Assembly: GCF_009908195.1 (NCBI RefSeq)
Contig: NZ_JAAAHS010000027.1
Coordinates: 1 to 38,217 of the forward strand
Direction of reading: 5' to 3'
From: Streptomyces boluensis
GTDB lineage: Bacteria; Actinomycetota; Actinomycetes; Streptomycetales; Streptomycetaceae
DNA: 38,217 nucleotides
In this document: one piece after another, positions 10,072 through 18,979 of the stretch
Layout of the letters: every line of letters starts with the position of its first letter
Position numbering within the stretch: position 1 is the stretch's first letter
Position numbers and translations under genes: made by a program
The notes under the pieces: model-generated
The model's input: the letters and a program-made list of their open reading frames with translations, nothing else
Database searches by the model: none
What the model was told of the DNA's origin: nothing

Positions 10072-11078
10072 CCGCCGCCGAAGGCACCGAAGGCACCGAA
10101 GGCACCGACACCGGGCTGCCCATGGTCGTCCCGGCGTACGACCTGCCCGCGCGGGTGCGGATCCACGAGGTGGGCGCCCGTGACGGCCTGCAGAACGAGA
10201 AGGCGACGGTGCCGACCGAGGTCAAGGCGGAGTTCGTGCACCGCCTCGCCGCGGCCGGGCTCTCCACGGTCGAGGCGACCAGTTTCGTGCACCCCAAGTG
10301 GGTGCCCCAACTCGCCGACGCCGAGGCCCTCTTCCCGCTGCTCGGGGACATCGAGGGCGTCCACCTGCCGGTGCTCGTGCCGAACGAACGCGGGCTCGAC
10401 CGGGCGCTCGACCTGGGCGCCCGGCGCATCGCGGTGTTCGGCTCCGCCACGGAGAGCTTCGCGCGGCGCAACCTGAACCGCTCGGTGGCCGAGTCGCTCG
10501 CGATGTTCGCGCCGGTCGTCGCGCGGGCGAAGGACGCCGGGGCGCATGTGCGCGGCTATCTGTCGATGTGCTTCGGCGACCCCTGGGAAGGCGCCGTTCC
10601 GGTGGGTCAAGTGGTGCGGGTCGCCAAGGAGTTGATGGACCTCGGCTGTGACGAGCTGAGCCTCGGCGACACCATCGGCGTGGCCACGCCCGGCCATGTG
10701 TTCGCCCTGCTCGCCGCGTTGAACGAAGCGGGCGTCGGCACCGACACCATCGGCGTGCACTTCCACGACACGTACGGCCAGGCGCTCTCCAACACGCTGG
10801 CCGCGCTGCAGCACGGGGTGAGCACCGTGGACGCCTCGGCGGGCGGTCTCGGCGGCTGCCCGTACGCCAAGAGCGCCACCGGGAACCTCGCCACCGAGGA
10901 TCTCGTGTGGATGCTGCAAGGCCTCGGCATCGAGACCGGGGTCGACCTGGCGGCGCTCACCGCCACCAGCGCCTGGATGGCCGGGCATCTGGGCCGCCCG
11001 AGCCCGTCCCGCACCGTCCGCGCCCTCACCGGGGCCGGGACGGAGCCGCAGGACCCACAGGACCCACAGGACCCGTAA
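10068..11078 (+). CDS. hmgL: Hydroxymethylglutaryl-CoA lyase
   Basis: Cleaves 3-hydroxy-3-methylglutaryl-CoA to acetoacetate and acetyl-CoA, the last step of leucine degradation. 336 aa, HMGL-like TIM barrel. Visible active-site elements are [10 protein letters not shown] (Arg38, Asp39), metal-binding HFHD (His231, His233), the catalytic loop Cys264 in [15 protein letters not shown], and Asn273. The ATG overlaps the stop of the biotin carboxylase gene. Both ends carry short tandem-repeat expansions: EGT triplicated near the N-terminus and QDP triplicated at the C-terminus, the latter running into the stop codon. These lie outside the barrel and are probably neutral. The intermediate methylglutaconyl-CoA hydratase of the pathway is not encoded in the window. 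Confidence 0.95.
   Translation: MTAAEGTEGTEGTDTGLPMVVPAYDLPARVRIHEVGARDGLQNEKATVPTEVKAEFVHRLAAAGLSTVEATSFVHPKWVPQLADAEALFPLLGDIEGVHLPVLVPNERGLDRALDLGARRIAVFGSATESFARRNLNRSVAESLAMFAPVVARAKDAGAHVRGYLSMCFGDPWEGAVPVGQVVRVAKELMDLGCDELSLGDTIGVATPGHVFALLAALNEAGVGTDTIGVHFHDTYGQALSNTLAALQHGVSTVDASAGGLGGCPYAKSATGNLATEDLVWMLQGLGIETGVDLAALTATSAWMAGHLGRPSPSRTVRALTGAGTEPQDPQDPQDP
10080..10106 (+). repeat. 9-bp tandem repeat, three copies, in hmgL N-terminal coding region
   Basis: Three perfect copies of GAAGGCACC, encoding EGT repeats just after the hmgL start. Probably replication slippage in a tolerant N-terminal tail. Confidence 0.9.
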
Positions 11079-11102
11079 GACCCCTAAGACCCGTAAGAAC
11101 CG
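11049..11102 (+). repeat. 9-bp tandem repeat spanning the hmgL stop codon
   Basis: Six consecutive 9-bp units: CAGGACCCA twice, CAGGACCCG, then TAAGACCCC, TAAGACCCG and TAAGAACCG. The first three encode QDP repeats. In the fourth unit CAG has become TAA and supplies the hmgL stop; the next two units keep the same change. Confidence 0.9.
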
Positions 11103-11191
11103 CAGCCGGCGTCCCACCGGACCGCCGCCGCACCGCAACCGCAGGACCCCGAGGCCCACGAGGCCGGGGCGAACCCCGAGGAGTGACCATC

Positions 11192-12352
11192 ATGGCTCTG
11201 GACCACCGGCTCTCCGCCGAGCACGAAGAACTGCGGCGCACCGTCGAGGAGTTCGCGCACGACGTGGTCGCCCCCAAGATCGGTGACTTCTACGAGCGGC
11301 ACGAGTTCCCGTACGAGATCGTCCGCGACATGGGGCGGATGGGCCTGTTCGGGCTGCCGTTCCCCGAGGAGTACGGCGGGATGGGCGGCGACTATCTCGC
11401 CCTCGGCATCGCCCTCGAGGAGCTGGCCCGGGTCGACTCCTCGGTGGCGATCACCCTGGAGGCCGGGGTGTCGCTCGGCGCCATGCCGGTGTTCCGGTTC
11501 GGCACCGAGGAGCAGAAGCGGGAGTGGCTGCCGCGGATGTGTTCCGGGGAGGTCCTGGGCGCGTTCGGGCTGACCGAGCCGGAGTGCGGTTCGGACGCGG
11601 GCGGCACCCGGACTACGGCGGTACGGGATGGCGACGAGTGGGTGATCAACGGCACCAAGTGCTTCATCACCAACTCCGGTACGGACATCACCGGGCTCGT
11701 CACGGTGACCGCGGTGACCGGGCGCACCGAGGACGGCAGGCCGCTGATCTCGTCGATCATCGTGCCGTCGGGCACCCCGGGCTTCACGGTGGCGGCGCCG
11801 TACTCGAAGGTGGGGTGGAACGCCTCGGACACCCGCGAGTTGGCGTTCGCGGACGTGCGCGTCCCGGTGGGCAACCTGCTCGGTGACGAGGGCCGTGGGT
11901 ACGCGCAGTTCCTGCGCATCCTGGACGAGGGCCGGGTGGCGATCTCGGCGCTGGCGACGGGGCTCGCGCAGGGCTGTGTCGACGAGTCGCTCGCGTACGC
12001 GAAGGAGCGGCGGGCGTTCGGCCGTCCGATCGGGGACAACCAGGCGATCCAGTTCAAGCTCGCGGACATGGAGATGAAGGCGCACACCGCGCGTCTCGCC
12101 TGGCGTGATGCGGCGTCCCGGCTGGTGAGCGGCGAGCCGTTCAAGAAGGAGGCGGCGCTGGCGAAGTTGTACTCGTCGACGGTGGCGGTCGACAACGCGC
12201 GGGAGGCTACGCAGATCCATGGGGGGTACGGGTTCATGAACGAGTTCCCGGTGGCTCGGATGTGGCGGGACTCCAAGATTCTGGAAATCGGGGAGGGCAC
12301 TAGTGAGGTCCAACGCATGTTGATCGCGAGGGAGTTGGGGCTCACCGGCTGA
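11192..12352 (+). CDS. acdH: Acyl-CoA dehydrogenase AcdH (branched/short-chain type)
   Basis: FAD-dependent dehydrogenation of short or branched acyl-CoA, first acyl-CoA step of branched-chain amino-acid catabolism. 386 aa from ATG 11192, which has GAGGAG 8 nt upstream. Signatures: FGLTEPECGSDAGG, CFITNSGTDITGLV, ERRAFGRPIGDNQAIQFKLADME, IHGGYGFMNEFPVARMWRD and IGEGTSEVQRM, in which Glu368 is the expected catalytic base. It therefore belongs to the short/medium-chain arrangement, unlike the other acyl-CoA dehydrogenase in the window. It closes the carboxylase-lyase operon after a 113-bp gap that includes the hmgL repeat. The genomic position matches the acdH gene of S. coelicolor and S. avermitilis as I remember it. 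Confidence 0.93.
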   Translation: MALDHRLSAEHEELRRTVEEFAHDVVAPKIGDFYERHEFPYEIVRDMGRMGLFGLPFPEEYGGMGGDYLALGIALEELARVDSSVAITLEAGVSLGAMPVFRFGTEEQKREWLPRMCSGEVLGAFGLTEPECGSDAGGTRTTAVRDGDEWVINGTKCFITNSGTDITGLVTVTAVTGRTEDGRPLISSIIVPSGTPGFTVAAPYSKVGWNASDTRELAFADVRVPVGNLLGDEGRGYAQFLRILDEGRVAISALATGLAQGCVDESLAYAKERRAFGRPIGDNQAIQFKLADMEMKAHTARLAWRDAASRLVSGEPFKKEAALAKLYSSTVAVDNAREATQIHGGYGFMNEFPVARMWRDSKILEIGEGTSEVQRMLIARELGLTG

Positions 12353-12410
12353 GCCCCAGGCCCCCACCGGGCCTGGCCCGGTCCCGGTCGTCGTTCGTCT
12401 GCCGCGCCGT

Positions 12411-12476
12411 CGTGGCTGGTCGCGCAGTTCCCCGCGCCCCTAAGAGACGCGCCCCTAAGAGCCCGCGCCCCTAAGG
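12411..12476 (+). repeat. Streptomyces intergenic repeat with triplicated CGCGCCCCTAAG
   Basis: Begins with the stretch GTCGCGCAGTTCCCCGCGCC, which recurs between genes in many Streptomyces genomes. It continues into three direct copies of CGCGCCCCTAAG at 12433, 12448 and 12464. No coding content. It separates acdH from the iron-regulated desE promoter. Confidence 0.7.
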
Positions 12477-12513
12477 GAAGGGGGGGTGGCTGGACCGGGA
12501 GAGCTTGTGGAGC

Positions 12514-12532
12514 TTAGGTTAGGTTAACCTAA
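12514..12532. promoter_or_regulatory. Iron box 1 (DmdR/IdeR operator) of desEF
   Basis: TTAGGTTAGGTTAACCTAA differs from the classical iron box TTAGGTTAGGCTAACCTAA at one position. It ends 51 bp before the desE start. It should bind Fe(II)-loaded DmdR1/IdeR and repress desE-desF when iron is sufficient. Confidence 0.95.
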
Positions 12533-12583
12533 GGCGAATTCCCGCCAGGTAGGCCTTCCTCGTCCACGAAAGCAGACACGACC

Positions 12584-13624
12584 ATGCCCCAGGCCCGAGC
12601 CACCCGAGCGTCCCACCTCACCCGCCGCGGCCTGCTCGCCGCCGGTGGCGCAGTCTCCCTCGGTGCTCTGCTCACCGCCTGCGGCGACAAGGACGCGAAG
12701 GGTGGCTCGGAGTCCGGCAGCGGGACGAAGGGCCCCTGGTCGTTCAAGGACGACCGCGGCACCACGGCGAAGACGGACGCGCTGCCGAAGAACATCGTGG
12801 CGTTCACCGGCACGGCCGCCGCGCTGTACGACTACGGCATCAAGGTCAAGGGCGTCTTCGGCCCGACCAAGGGCAAGGGCGGCAAGCCCGACGTGCAGGC
12901 CGGCGACATGGACATAGCCGAGCTGAAGATCCTCGGCAACGAATGGGGCCAGTTCAACGTCGAGCAGTACGCGGCGCTCGCGCCCGAACTGCTGATCACG
13001 GACATGTGGCTGAAGGACGCCCTCTGGTACGTGCCGGACGAGTCCAAGGACAAGATCCTGAAGCTGGCCCCGAGCGTCGCCCTGTGGGCCGCCGAGACCA
13101 GCATGCCGAAGGCCCTCCAGCGCCGCGCCGAGCTGGCCGAGTCGCTCGGCGCCGACCTGAAGGCGAAGAAGGTCACCGACGCGAAGGCCCGGTTCGAGAA
13201 GGCCGCCGAGCGGCTGCGCCAGGCCGCGAAGGCGAAGCCGGAGATCCGGGTCATGATCGGCTCGGCGAGCGCCGAACTCTTCTATGTGACGCTGGCGAAG
13301 ACCTCCGCCGACACCCGCTACTTCGAGGAGCTGGGCGTCAAGTTCGCCCAGCCGAAGGTGAACGCGCAGGGCTTCTTCGAGGAGCTCAGCTGGGAGAACG
13401 TCGACAAGTACGAGGCGGACGTCATCATCATGGACAACCGCACCTCGGCCATCCAGCCCGCCGACCTCGACAAGTCCAAGCCGACCTGGAAGAAGCTGCC
13501 CGCCGTGAAGGCCGGCCAGGTCGTGCCGCGCGTGACCGAGCCCATCTACTCGTACGCCAAGTGCGCCCCCGTCCTGGAGGACCTCGCCAAGGCGATCGAG
13601 GGTGCGAAGAAGGTCACCAAGTGA
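12584..13624 (+). CDS. desE: Ferric-siderophore-binding lipoprotein DesE
   Basis: Extracellular, membrane-anchored receptor for ferrioxamine-type siderophores that delivers them to an ABC permease. 346 aa. The signal peptide has a twin-arginine-like TRRGLLAAGG and a lipobox LTAC with lipidated Cys33, so Tat export followed by lipidation is likely. The mature part is a type III periplasmic-binding fold (NIVAFTGTAAALYDYGIKVKG, LAPELLITDMWLKDA, VKAGQVVPR). An iron box precedes it, and its stop overlaps the GTG of desF. It is adjacent to desA as in S. coelicolor. No permease is coupled to it; a second binding protein with its own permease lies at 28125-31191. Specificity for desferrioxamine is inferred from synteny. 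Confidence 0.9.
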   Translation: MPQARATRASHLTRRGLLAAGGAVSLGALLTACGDKDAKGGSESGSGTKGPWSFKDDRGTTAKTDALPKNIVAFTGTAAALYDYGIKVKGVFGPTKGKGGKPDVQAGDMDIAELKILGNEWGQFNVEQYAALAPELLITDMWLKDALWYVPDESKDKILKLAPSVALWAAETSMPKALQRRAELAESLGADLKAKKVTDAKARFEKAAERLRQAAKAKPEIRVMIGSASAELFYVTLAKTSADTRYFEELGVKFAQPKVNAQGFFEELSWENVDKYEADVIIMDNRTSAIQPADLDKSKPTWKKLPAVKAGQVVPRVTEPIYSYAKCAPVLEDLAKAIEGAKKVTK

Positions 13625-14472
13625 CCGCCGCCTCCGCCCCCTTCGAGCTGTTCCGGCTTGAAGTGGAGCGGGTGACGCGGCTCTCGCCCTCGCTGGTGCG
13701 GGTCACGTTCACCGGCGCCGGACTCGACGGCTTCGCGAGCGGCGGGCTCGACCAGAGCCTGTCGCTGTTCCTGCCACTGCCGGGCCAGCCGGAGCCGGTG
13801 CTTCCGCCGGCCTCGGACGACCCGGCGGGCTGGTACGCGGCGTATCGCGCGATGCCGCACGACACCCGTGCGGTGATGCGTTCGTACACGGCACGCGAGC
13901 AGCGTCGCAGTCCCGCCGACGAGCTCGACATCGACTTCGCGGTGCATCCGGACGGCGGCCCCGCCTGCGCGTGGGCGGAGCGGGCCGAGCCGGGCGACCG
14001 GGTCGCGGTGCTCGGCCCCACCGGGCCGGACAACAACGGCATCCGCTTCCATCGGCCCGAGTCCGCCGAGTGGGTGCTGCTCTGGGCCGACGAGACGGCG
14101 CTTCCGGCCGCCGCGTCGATCCTGGAGTCGCTGCCCGCGGGTACGAAGGCGAAGGTCTGGCTCGAAGTCCCGTACGCGGACGACCAATTGGAGCTGAAGA
14201 CCGAGGCGGACGCCGAGATCCACTGGCTGGTGCGCGAGGTCACGGAGGCCTCGGGCGCGGACCGTACGGAGCGGACGGTCGAGGCGGTACGGGCCGCTGC
14301 GCTGCCGGAGACGGTGCCGTACTGCTGGATCGCCGGTGAGGCCGGGACGGTCAAGGCGTTGCGCCGGCATCTCGTGAACGAGCGGCAGTTCGACCGCAAG
14401 TCGGTTTCCTTCACCGGGTATTGGCGCCGCGGTATCTCCGAGGACGGGATACGCGAGGAGGCGTCAGCGTAG
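13621..14472 (+). CDS. desF: Siderophore-interacting FAD/NAD(P)H reductase DesF
   Basis: Cytoplasmic flavin reductase of the SIP/ViuB family that releases iron from imported ferric siderophores. 283 aa from GTG 13621, which overlaps the desE stop by 4 bp. The N-terminal FAD-binding beta-barrel carries RSYTAREQR (FAD phosphate/isoalloxazine contact) and PGDRVAVLGPTG. The C-terminal part is the NAD(P)H lobe with VLLWADETALPAAASILESL and YCWIAGEAGTVKALRRHLV, ending in SFTGYWRRG, which is typical of SIPs. It is co-transcribed with desE under iron box 1 and followed by a strong hairpin. Family and role are clear. Confidence 0.92.
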   Translation: MTAASAPFELFRLEVERVTRLSPSLVRVTFTGAGLDGFASGGLDQSLSLFLPLPGQPEPVLPPASDDPAGWYAAYRAMPHDTRAVMRSYTAREQRRSPADELDIDFAVHPDGGPACAWAERAEPGDRVAVLGPTGPDNNGIRFHRPESAEWVLLWADETALPAAASILESLPAGTKAKVWLEVPYADDQLELKTEADAEIHWLVREVTEASGADRTERTVEAVRAAALPETVPYCWIAGEAGTVKALRRHLVNERQFDRKSVSFTGYWRRGISEDGIREEASA

Positions 14473-14476
14473 GTAC

Positions 14477-14541
14477 CTGGGGCTGCGCCCCAGACCCCCC
14501 ATCGGCCTTCGGCCTCGTCCTCAATCGCCGGACGGGCTGAA
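14477..14541 (+). repeat. Streptomyces intergenic repeat (GGGGCTGCGCCCC ... CGCCGGACGGGCTGAA)
   Basis: Contains the small palindrome CTGGGGCTGCGCCCCAG, a CGGCCTTCGGCC hairpin and CTCAATCGCCGGACGGGCTG. This composite recurs in Streptomyces intergenic DNA in my recollection. It lies directly after desF and may aid termination. Confidence 0.65.
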
Positions 14542-14575
14542 TTCCAAAGCCCCGACCGGCCGGCTCCCCCCAACT

Positions 14576-14611
14576 CGACGCCCCCGTACGACGGTCCGTA
14601 CGGGGGCGTCG
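14576..14611 (+). terminator. Strong hairpin, probable desEF terminator
   Basis: A perfect 15-bp inverted repeat (CGACGCCCCCGTACG / CGTACGGGGGCGTCG) with a 6-nt loop. No U-tract follows, which is common for Streptomyces terminators. It isolates desEF from the desA promoter. Confidence 0.8.
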
Positions 14612-14745
14612 TCATGTCCTCAACTGCCTGCGGCACGTGCCCAGTTGACCTTGCGAGGGGGCATGCCTCACACGTGCCCCCGAGCGCCCCTGGCGCGCCC
14701 CCCGAGGTGGCAGTGAATCTGTGAGTCTGCCGTGGAGCAGCGATT

Positions 14746-14764
14746 TAAGGTTAGGCTAACCTAA
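14746..14764. promoter_or_regulatory. Iron box 2 (DmdR/IdeR operator) of desA operon
   Basis: TAAGGTTAGGCTAACCTAA matches the 19-bp consensus at 18 positions and lies 69 bp upstream of the desA start. It is expected to control desA, desB and the three coupled downstream genes. Confidence 0.95.
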
Positions 14765-14833
14765 GTCCACTGCCCGGAGCCCGTTTCCCGTTCCATGGGT
14801 ACGGCCCAACGTCCCCTTTTGGGAGGACCGTTC

Positions 14834-16294
14834 ATGAGTCTCCTCGCGCCCAGGTCTCATCTGCTCAACGGCCTGAACGCGGAGGCCTACCGCCGCTGCA
14901 TCGCCGAAGGCGCCGACCGTGTCGCCGCTCGACTCGCCGCCGTCGAAGGCCCGTTCACCGGGATCACGCCGGACCGGCTCGCCCCCACCGTCGACGCCGT
15001 GGATCTGGACCGCCCACTGCACGACGCGTCCGCCGCTCTCGACGAGCTCGAAGAGACCTATCTGCGCGACGCCGTCTACTTCCACCACCCGCGCTACCTC
15101 GCCCACCTCAACTGCCCCGTCGTCATCCCCGCCGTGCTCGGCGAGGCCGTCCTCAGCGCCGTCAACTCCTCGCTCGACACCTGGGACCAGTCCGCCGGCG
15201 CCACCCTCATCGAGCGCCGCCTGATCGACTGGACCGCGGGGCGCGTCGGACTCGGCCCGGCCGCCGACGGGGTGTTCACCAGTGGCGGCACCCAGTCCAA
15301 CCTGGAGGCGCTGCTCCTTGCCCGGGAGGAGTCCAAGTCCGCCGAAGACCTGTCGAAGCTGCGGGTGTTCGCCTCCGAGGCGAGCCACTTCAGCGTGCAG
15401 AAGTCGGCCAAGCTCCTCGGCCTGTCCGCCGAGGCCGTGGTCTCCGTGCCCTGCGACCGCAACAAGCGGATGCGGACCGTGTCCCTCGCCCACGAGCTGG
15501 AGAAGTGTGTCCGCGAGGGCTTCACGCCGATGGCGATCGTGGCCACCGCGGGCACCACCGACTTCGGCTCGATCGACCCGCTGCCGGAGATCGCCGAGCT
15601 GGCCGCGCGGCACGACACCTGGCTGCACGTGGACGCCGCCTACGGCTGCGGGCTGCTCGTGTCGCTGAAGAACCGTCATCTGCTCGACGGCATCGAGCGG
15701 GCCGACTCGGTCACCGTGGACTACCACAAGTCCTTCTTCCAGCCGGTGAGTTCCTCCGCGCTCCTGGTCCGCGACCGGACGACGCTGCGGCACGCCACGT
15801 ACCACGCGGACTACCTCAATCCGCGGCGCACCGTCGAGGAGCGGATCCCCAACCAGGTCGACAAGTCCCTGCAGACCACCCGCCGCTTCGACGCCCTGAA
15901 GCTCTGGATGACGCTGCGGGTGCTCGGCGCCGAGGGGATCGGCGCCCTCTTCGACGAGGTCTGTGAACTCGCCTCGGACGGCTGGCGGCTGCTCGCCCTC
16001 GACCCGCGCTTCGACGTGGTGGTGGAGCCGCAGCTGTCCACGCTGGTCTTCCGCTACATACCGGAGCGCGTCACGGACCCGGCCGAGATGGACCGCGCCA
16101 ACCTCCATGCGCGTAAAGCCCTGTTCGCCTCCGGGGACGCGATCGTCGCCGGTACGAAGGCGGGCGGACGGCACTACCTGAAGTTCACCCTGCTCAACCC
16201 CGAGACGACCACCGCCGACATCGCCGCAGTCCTCGATCTGATCGCGGGCCACGCCGAGCAGTACCTGGGAGACTCCCTTGTCCGAGCCTCGTGA
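14834..16294 (+). CDS. desA: Lysine decarboxylase DesA
   Basis: PLP-dependent group II decarboxylase converting L-lysine to cadaverine for hydroxamate siderophores. 486 aa from ATG 14834; GGGAGG 7 nt upstream makes this start preferable to the ATG at 14795. Motifs: [70 protein letters not shown], the PLP Asp in LHVDAAYG, and Schiff-base Lys299 in [10 protein letters not shown]. The sequence is close to what I remember of S. coelicolor DesA and distinctly different from the second group II decarboxylase of this locus. Its 3' end overlaps desB by 17 bp. Controlled by iron box 2. Confidence 0.93.
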   Translation: MSLLAPRSHLLNGLNAEAYRRCIAEGADRVAARLAAVEGPFTGITPDRLAPTVDAVDLDRPLHDASAALDELEETYLRDAVYFHHPRYLAHLNCPVVIPAVLGEAVLSAVNSSLDTWDQSAGATLIERRLIDWTAGRVGLGPAADGVFTSGGTQSNLEALLLAREESKSAEDLSKLRVFASEASHFSVQKSAKLLGLSAEAVVSVPCDRNKRMRTVSLAHELEKCVREGFTPMAIVATAGTTDFGSIDPLPEIAELAARHDTWLHVDAAYGCGLLVSLKNRHLLDGIERADSVTVDYHKSFFQPVSSSALLVRDRTTLRHATYHADYLNPRRTVEERIPNQVDKSLQTTRRFDALKLWMTLRVLGAEGIGALFDEVCELASDGWRLLALDPRFDVVVEPQLSTLVFRYIPERVTDPAEMDRANLHARKALFASGDAIVAGTKAGGRHYLKFTLLNPETTTADIAAVLDLIAGHAEQYLGDSLVRAS

Positions 16295-17594
16295 CCACTC
16301 CGGTCCTCGTGAGACCAATGAGCCGTACGACCTGATCGGTATCGGTCTCGGCCCGTTCAACCTGGGTCTGGCCTGCCTGACCGAGCCGCTCGACGAGCTG
16401 AACGCCCTGTTCCTCGACGCCAAGCCGGACTTCGACTGGCACTCCGGGATGTTCCTGGAGGGCGCGCATCTGCAGACGCCGTTCATGTCGGACCTGGTCA
16501 CGCTCGCCGACCCGACCTCGCCGTACTCCTTCCTCAAGTACCTGAAGGAATCAGGGCGGTTGTACTCCTTCTACATCCGGGAGAACTTCTATCCGCTGCG
16601 CACCGAGTACAACGACTACTGCCGGTGGGCCGCCGACCAGCTGACCTCCGTGCGCTTCAGTACGACGGTCACCGAGGTCACGTACGACAGCGGGGCCGAG
16701 CTGTACACGGTGACGACCGCCGCCAGGGACACGTTCCGGACCCGGCACCTCGTGCTCGGCACCGGCACCCCGCCGCACATCCCGGAGGCGTGCGCGGACC
16801 TCGGCGGTGACTTCATCCACAACTCCCGTTACGTACAGAGCAAGCAGGAGCTGCAGGCCAAGGAGTCGATCACCCTCGTCGGCAGCGGGCAGAGCGCCGC
16901 GGAGATCTACCTCGACCTGCTGAGCGAGATCGACACATACGGCTACCGGCTCAACTGGGTCACCCGCTCGCCCCGGTTCTTCCCGCTCGAATACACCAAG
17001 CTGACCCTGGAGATGACCTCCCCGGAGTACATCGACTACTTCCGCTCGCTGCCCGAGGAGACCCGCTACCGCCTGGAGGGCAGCCAGAAGGGCCTGTTCA
17101 AGGGCATCGACGGGGATCTCGTCGACGCGATCTTCGACCTGCTCTACGAGAAGAACGTCAAGGGGCCGGTGCCGACCCGCCTGATGACCAACACGGCGCT
17201 CACCTCGGCGGCGTACGAGGACGGCGCGTATCTGCTCGGGCTCCGGCAGGAGGAGCAGGGCGAGGAGTTCGCGCTGCGCACCGACGGCCTGATCCTCGCC
17301 ACCGGCTACCGCTACCGGGTGCCGGAGTTCCTCGACCCGATACGTGAGCGGCTGGTCTTCGACGGCCACGGCCGCTTCGACGTGGCCAGGAACTACAGCA
17401 TCGACACCACCGGGCGCGGTGTGTTCCTGCAGAACGCCGGGGCGCACACCCACTCCATCACCAGCCCCGACCTGGGCATGGGCGCCTACCGCAACTCGTA
17501 CATCATCGCCGAGCTCCTGGGCCGGGAGGCCTACCCGGTCGAGAAGGCCATCGCCTTCCAGGAGTTCGCGGCACCGAAGGGCACCGTCTCATGA
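16278..17594 (+). CDS. desB: Cadaverine N-monooxygenase DesB
   Basis: FAD/NADPH-dependent N-hydroxylase that converts cadaverine to N-hydroxycadaverine. 438 aa from TTG 16278, which has GGGAGA 5 nt upstream and lies inside the desA coding end. The three family fingerprints are present: FAD-binding [10 protein letters not shown] (21-30), NADPH-binding GSGQSAAE (202-209) and the ATGYRY element (341-346). [21 protein letters not shown] is typical of the lysine/ornithine/diamine N-hydroxylase family. The stop overlaps the ATG of the diaminobutyrate aminotransferase, so the classical des genes are translationally coupled directly to the diaminopropane pathway. In a normal desferrioxamine locus desC would come next. 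Confidence 0.93.
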   Translation: MSEPRDHSGPRETNEPYDLIGIGLGPFNLGLACLTEPLDELNALFLDAKPDFDWHSGMFLEGAHLQTPFMSDLVTLADPTSPYSFLKYLKESGRLYSFYIRENFYPLRTEYNDYCRWAADQLTSVRFSTTVTEVTYDSGAELYTVTTAARDTFRTRHLVLGTGTPPHIPEACADLGGDFIHNSRYVQSKQELQAKESITLVGSGQSAAEIYLDLLSEIDTYGYRLNWVTRSPRFFPLEYTKLTLEMTSPEYIDYFRSLPEETRYRLEGSQKGLFKGIDGDLVDAIFDLLYEKNVKGPVPTRLMTNTALTSAAYEDGAYLLGLRQEEQGEEFALRTDGLILATGYRYRVPEFLDPIRERLVFDGHGRFDVARNYSIDTTGRGVFLQNAGAHTHSITSPDLGMGAYRNSYIIAELLGREAYPVEKAIAFQEFAAPKGTVS

Positions 17595-18979
17595 GCCTCG
17601 ACACCCCACCCGAGGTAACCGACCCCACCGCCGCCGCCTCGCCCGAGCTGCTCGACCAGCTGCTCAGCCGCCAGGAGCGGCGCGAGTCCGCCGCCCGTAC
17701 CTACGCCCGTACGCTGCCGGTCGCACCGGTGCGCGCGCTCGGCGCGCAGGTGACGGGCGCGGACGGCCGCACGTACCTCGACTGCCTGTCCGGCGCGGGC
17801 ACCCTCGCGCTCGGCCACAACCACCCCGAGGTCGTCGCGGCGCTCCGCGGCGACCTGGACTCCGGGGTCCCGCTGCACGCGCTCGACCTGATCACGCCGC
17901 AGAAGGACGCGTTCAGCGAGGAGTTGCTGTCCCGGCTGCCCGGCACGCTGCGGGACGCGGCGCGGCTGCACTTCTGCGGTCCGGCCGGCACCGATGCCGT
18001 CGAGGCCGCCCTGAAGCTGGCGCAGACGGCGACCGGGCGGCGCTCGGTGGTGGCGTTCAGCGGCGCGTACCACGGCATGACGCTCGGCGCGTCCGCCGTG
18101 TCCGGGCCCGCGCGGATGCGCGCCACGGTCGGCGCGGACGCCGTGCCGGTGACCCGGATCCCGTTCCCGTACGCCTACCGCTGCCCGTTCGGCGTGGGCG
18201 CACCGCAGTCCGGGGAGCTCTCCGCCCGCCTCCTGGAGAGCTTCCTCACCGACCCGAGCAGCGGCGTGGCGAAGCCGGCCGCCGTCATCCTGGAGGTCGT
18301 CCAGGGCGAGGGCGGGGTGATCGAGGGACCGGACACGTGGCTGCGCGAGATCCGCCGGATCACCGAGGAGCACGGCATCGTCCTGATCGTCGACGAGGTG
18401 CAGACCGGAGTGGGCCGTACCGGACACTTCTGGGCCTGCGAGCGGGCCGGGGTCACGCCCGACGTACTCGTGATGTCCAAGGCCGTCGGCGGCGGGCTGC
18501 CGCTCGCGGTCATCGCCTACCGGCCCGAGCTCGACCAGTGGCTGCCCGGCGACCACACCGGCACGTTCCGCGGCAACACCCTCGCCATGACCGCGGGCCG
18601 GGTCACCCTGCGCACCGTCGCCGAACAGCAGCTGCCCGAACGTGCCGCGAAGCTCGGGGAACGACTCCGGCTCGGTCTGCGTCAACTCGCCGATGAACAT
18701 GCGAGGTTGGGCGACGTACGCGGGCGTGGGCTGATGAACGGTGTGGAGCTGGTCGACCCGGACGCCGCGCCGGACCACCTCGGCTCGCGCCCCGCCGACC
18801 CGGCGTTCGCGCGTGCGCTGCGCGCGGCCTGCCTGGACCAGGGCCTGATGCTCGAACTGGGCGGCCGCTCGGACAGTGTGCTCAGGCTGCTGCCGCCCCT
18901 TGTCGTCACGGACGCCGAGCTCGACTCGGTCCTGGAGCGGCTCGCCGCCGCCCTGCGCGCCGCGGAGCGTGACCGGTGA
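17591..18979 (+). CDS. dat: L-2,4-diaminobutyrate:2-oxoglutarate 4-aminotransferase (RhbA/Dat-like)
   Basis: Class III PLP aminotransferase, 462 aa, predicted to make L-2,4-diaminobutyrate from aspartate semialdehyde and glutamate. Motifs: [74 protein letters not shown], and the Schiff-base Lys297 in [13 protein letters not shown]. The GTDA and SGAYHGMT pattern and the neighbouring decarboxylase point to the RhbA/Dat group rather than ornithine or GABA aminotransferases. It is coupled to desB (ATGA) and to the next gene (GTGA). It is not part of desferrioxamine biosynthesis. Substrate assignment rests on family and context. Confidence 0.88.
   Translation: MSLDTPPEVTDPTAAASPELLDQLLSRQERRESAARTYARTLPVAPVRALGAQVTGADGRTYLDCLSGAGTLALGHNHPEVVAALRGDLDSGVPLHALDLITPQKDAFSEELLSRLPGTLRDAARLHFCGPAGTDAVEAALKLAQTATGRRSVVAFSGAYHGMTLGASAVSGPARMRATVGADAVPVTRIPFPYAYRCPFGVGAPQSGELSARLLESFLTDPSSGVAKPAAVILEVVQGEGGVIEGPDTWLREIRRITEEHGIVLIVDEVQTGVGRTGHFWACERAGVTPDVLVMSKAVGGGLPLAVIAYRPELDQWLPGDHTGTFRGNTLAMTAGRVTLRTVAEQQLPERAAKLGERLRLGLRQLADEHARLGDVRGRGLMNGVELVDPDAAPDHLGSRPADPAFARALRAACLDQGLMLELGGRSDSVLRLLPPLVVTDAELDSVLERLAAALRAAERDR

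Noticed and set aside
11049-11102. A CRISPR-like array
   Set aside because: The 9-bp units are contiguous without spacers; it is a simple minisatellite. No CRISPR array is visible anywhere in the window.
12545-12563. A second iron box (CCAGGTAGGCCTTCCTCGT) between box 1 and desE
   Set aside because: It resembles box 3 in its left half, but the palindrome is broken and the match to the 19-bp consensus is poor.
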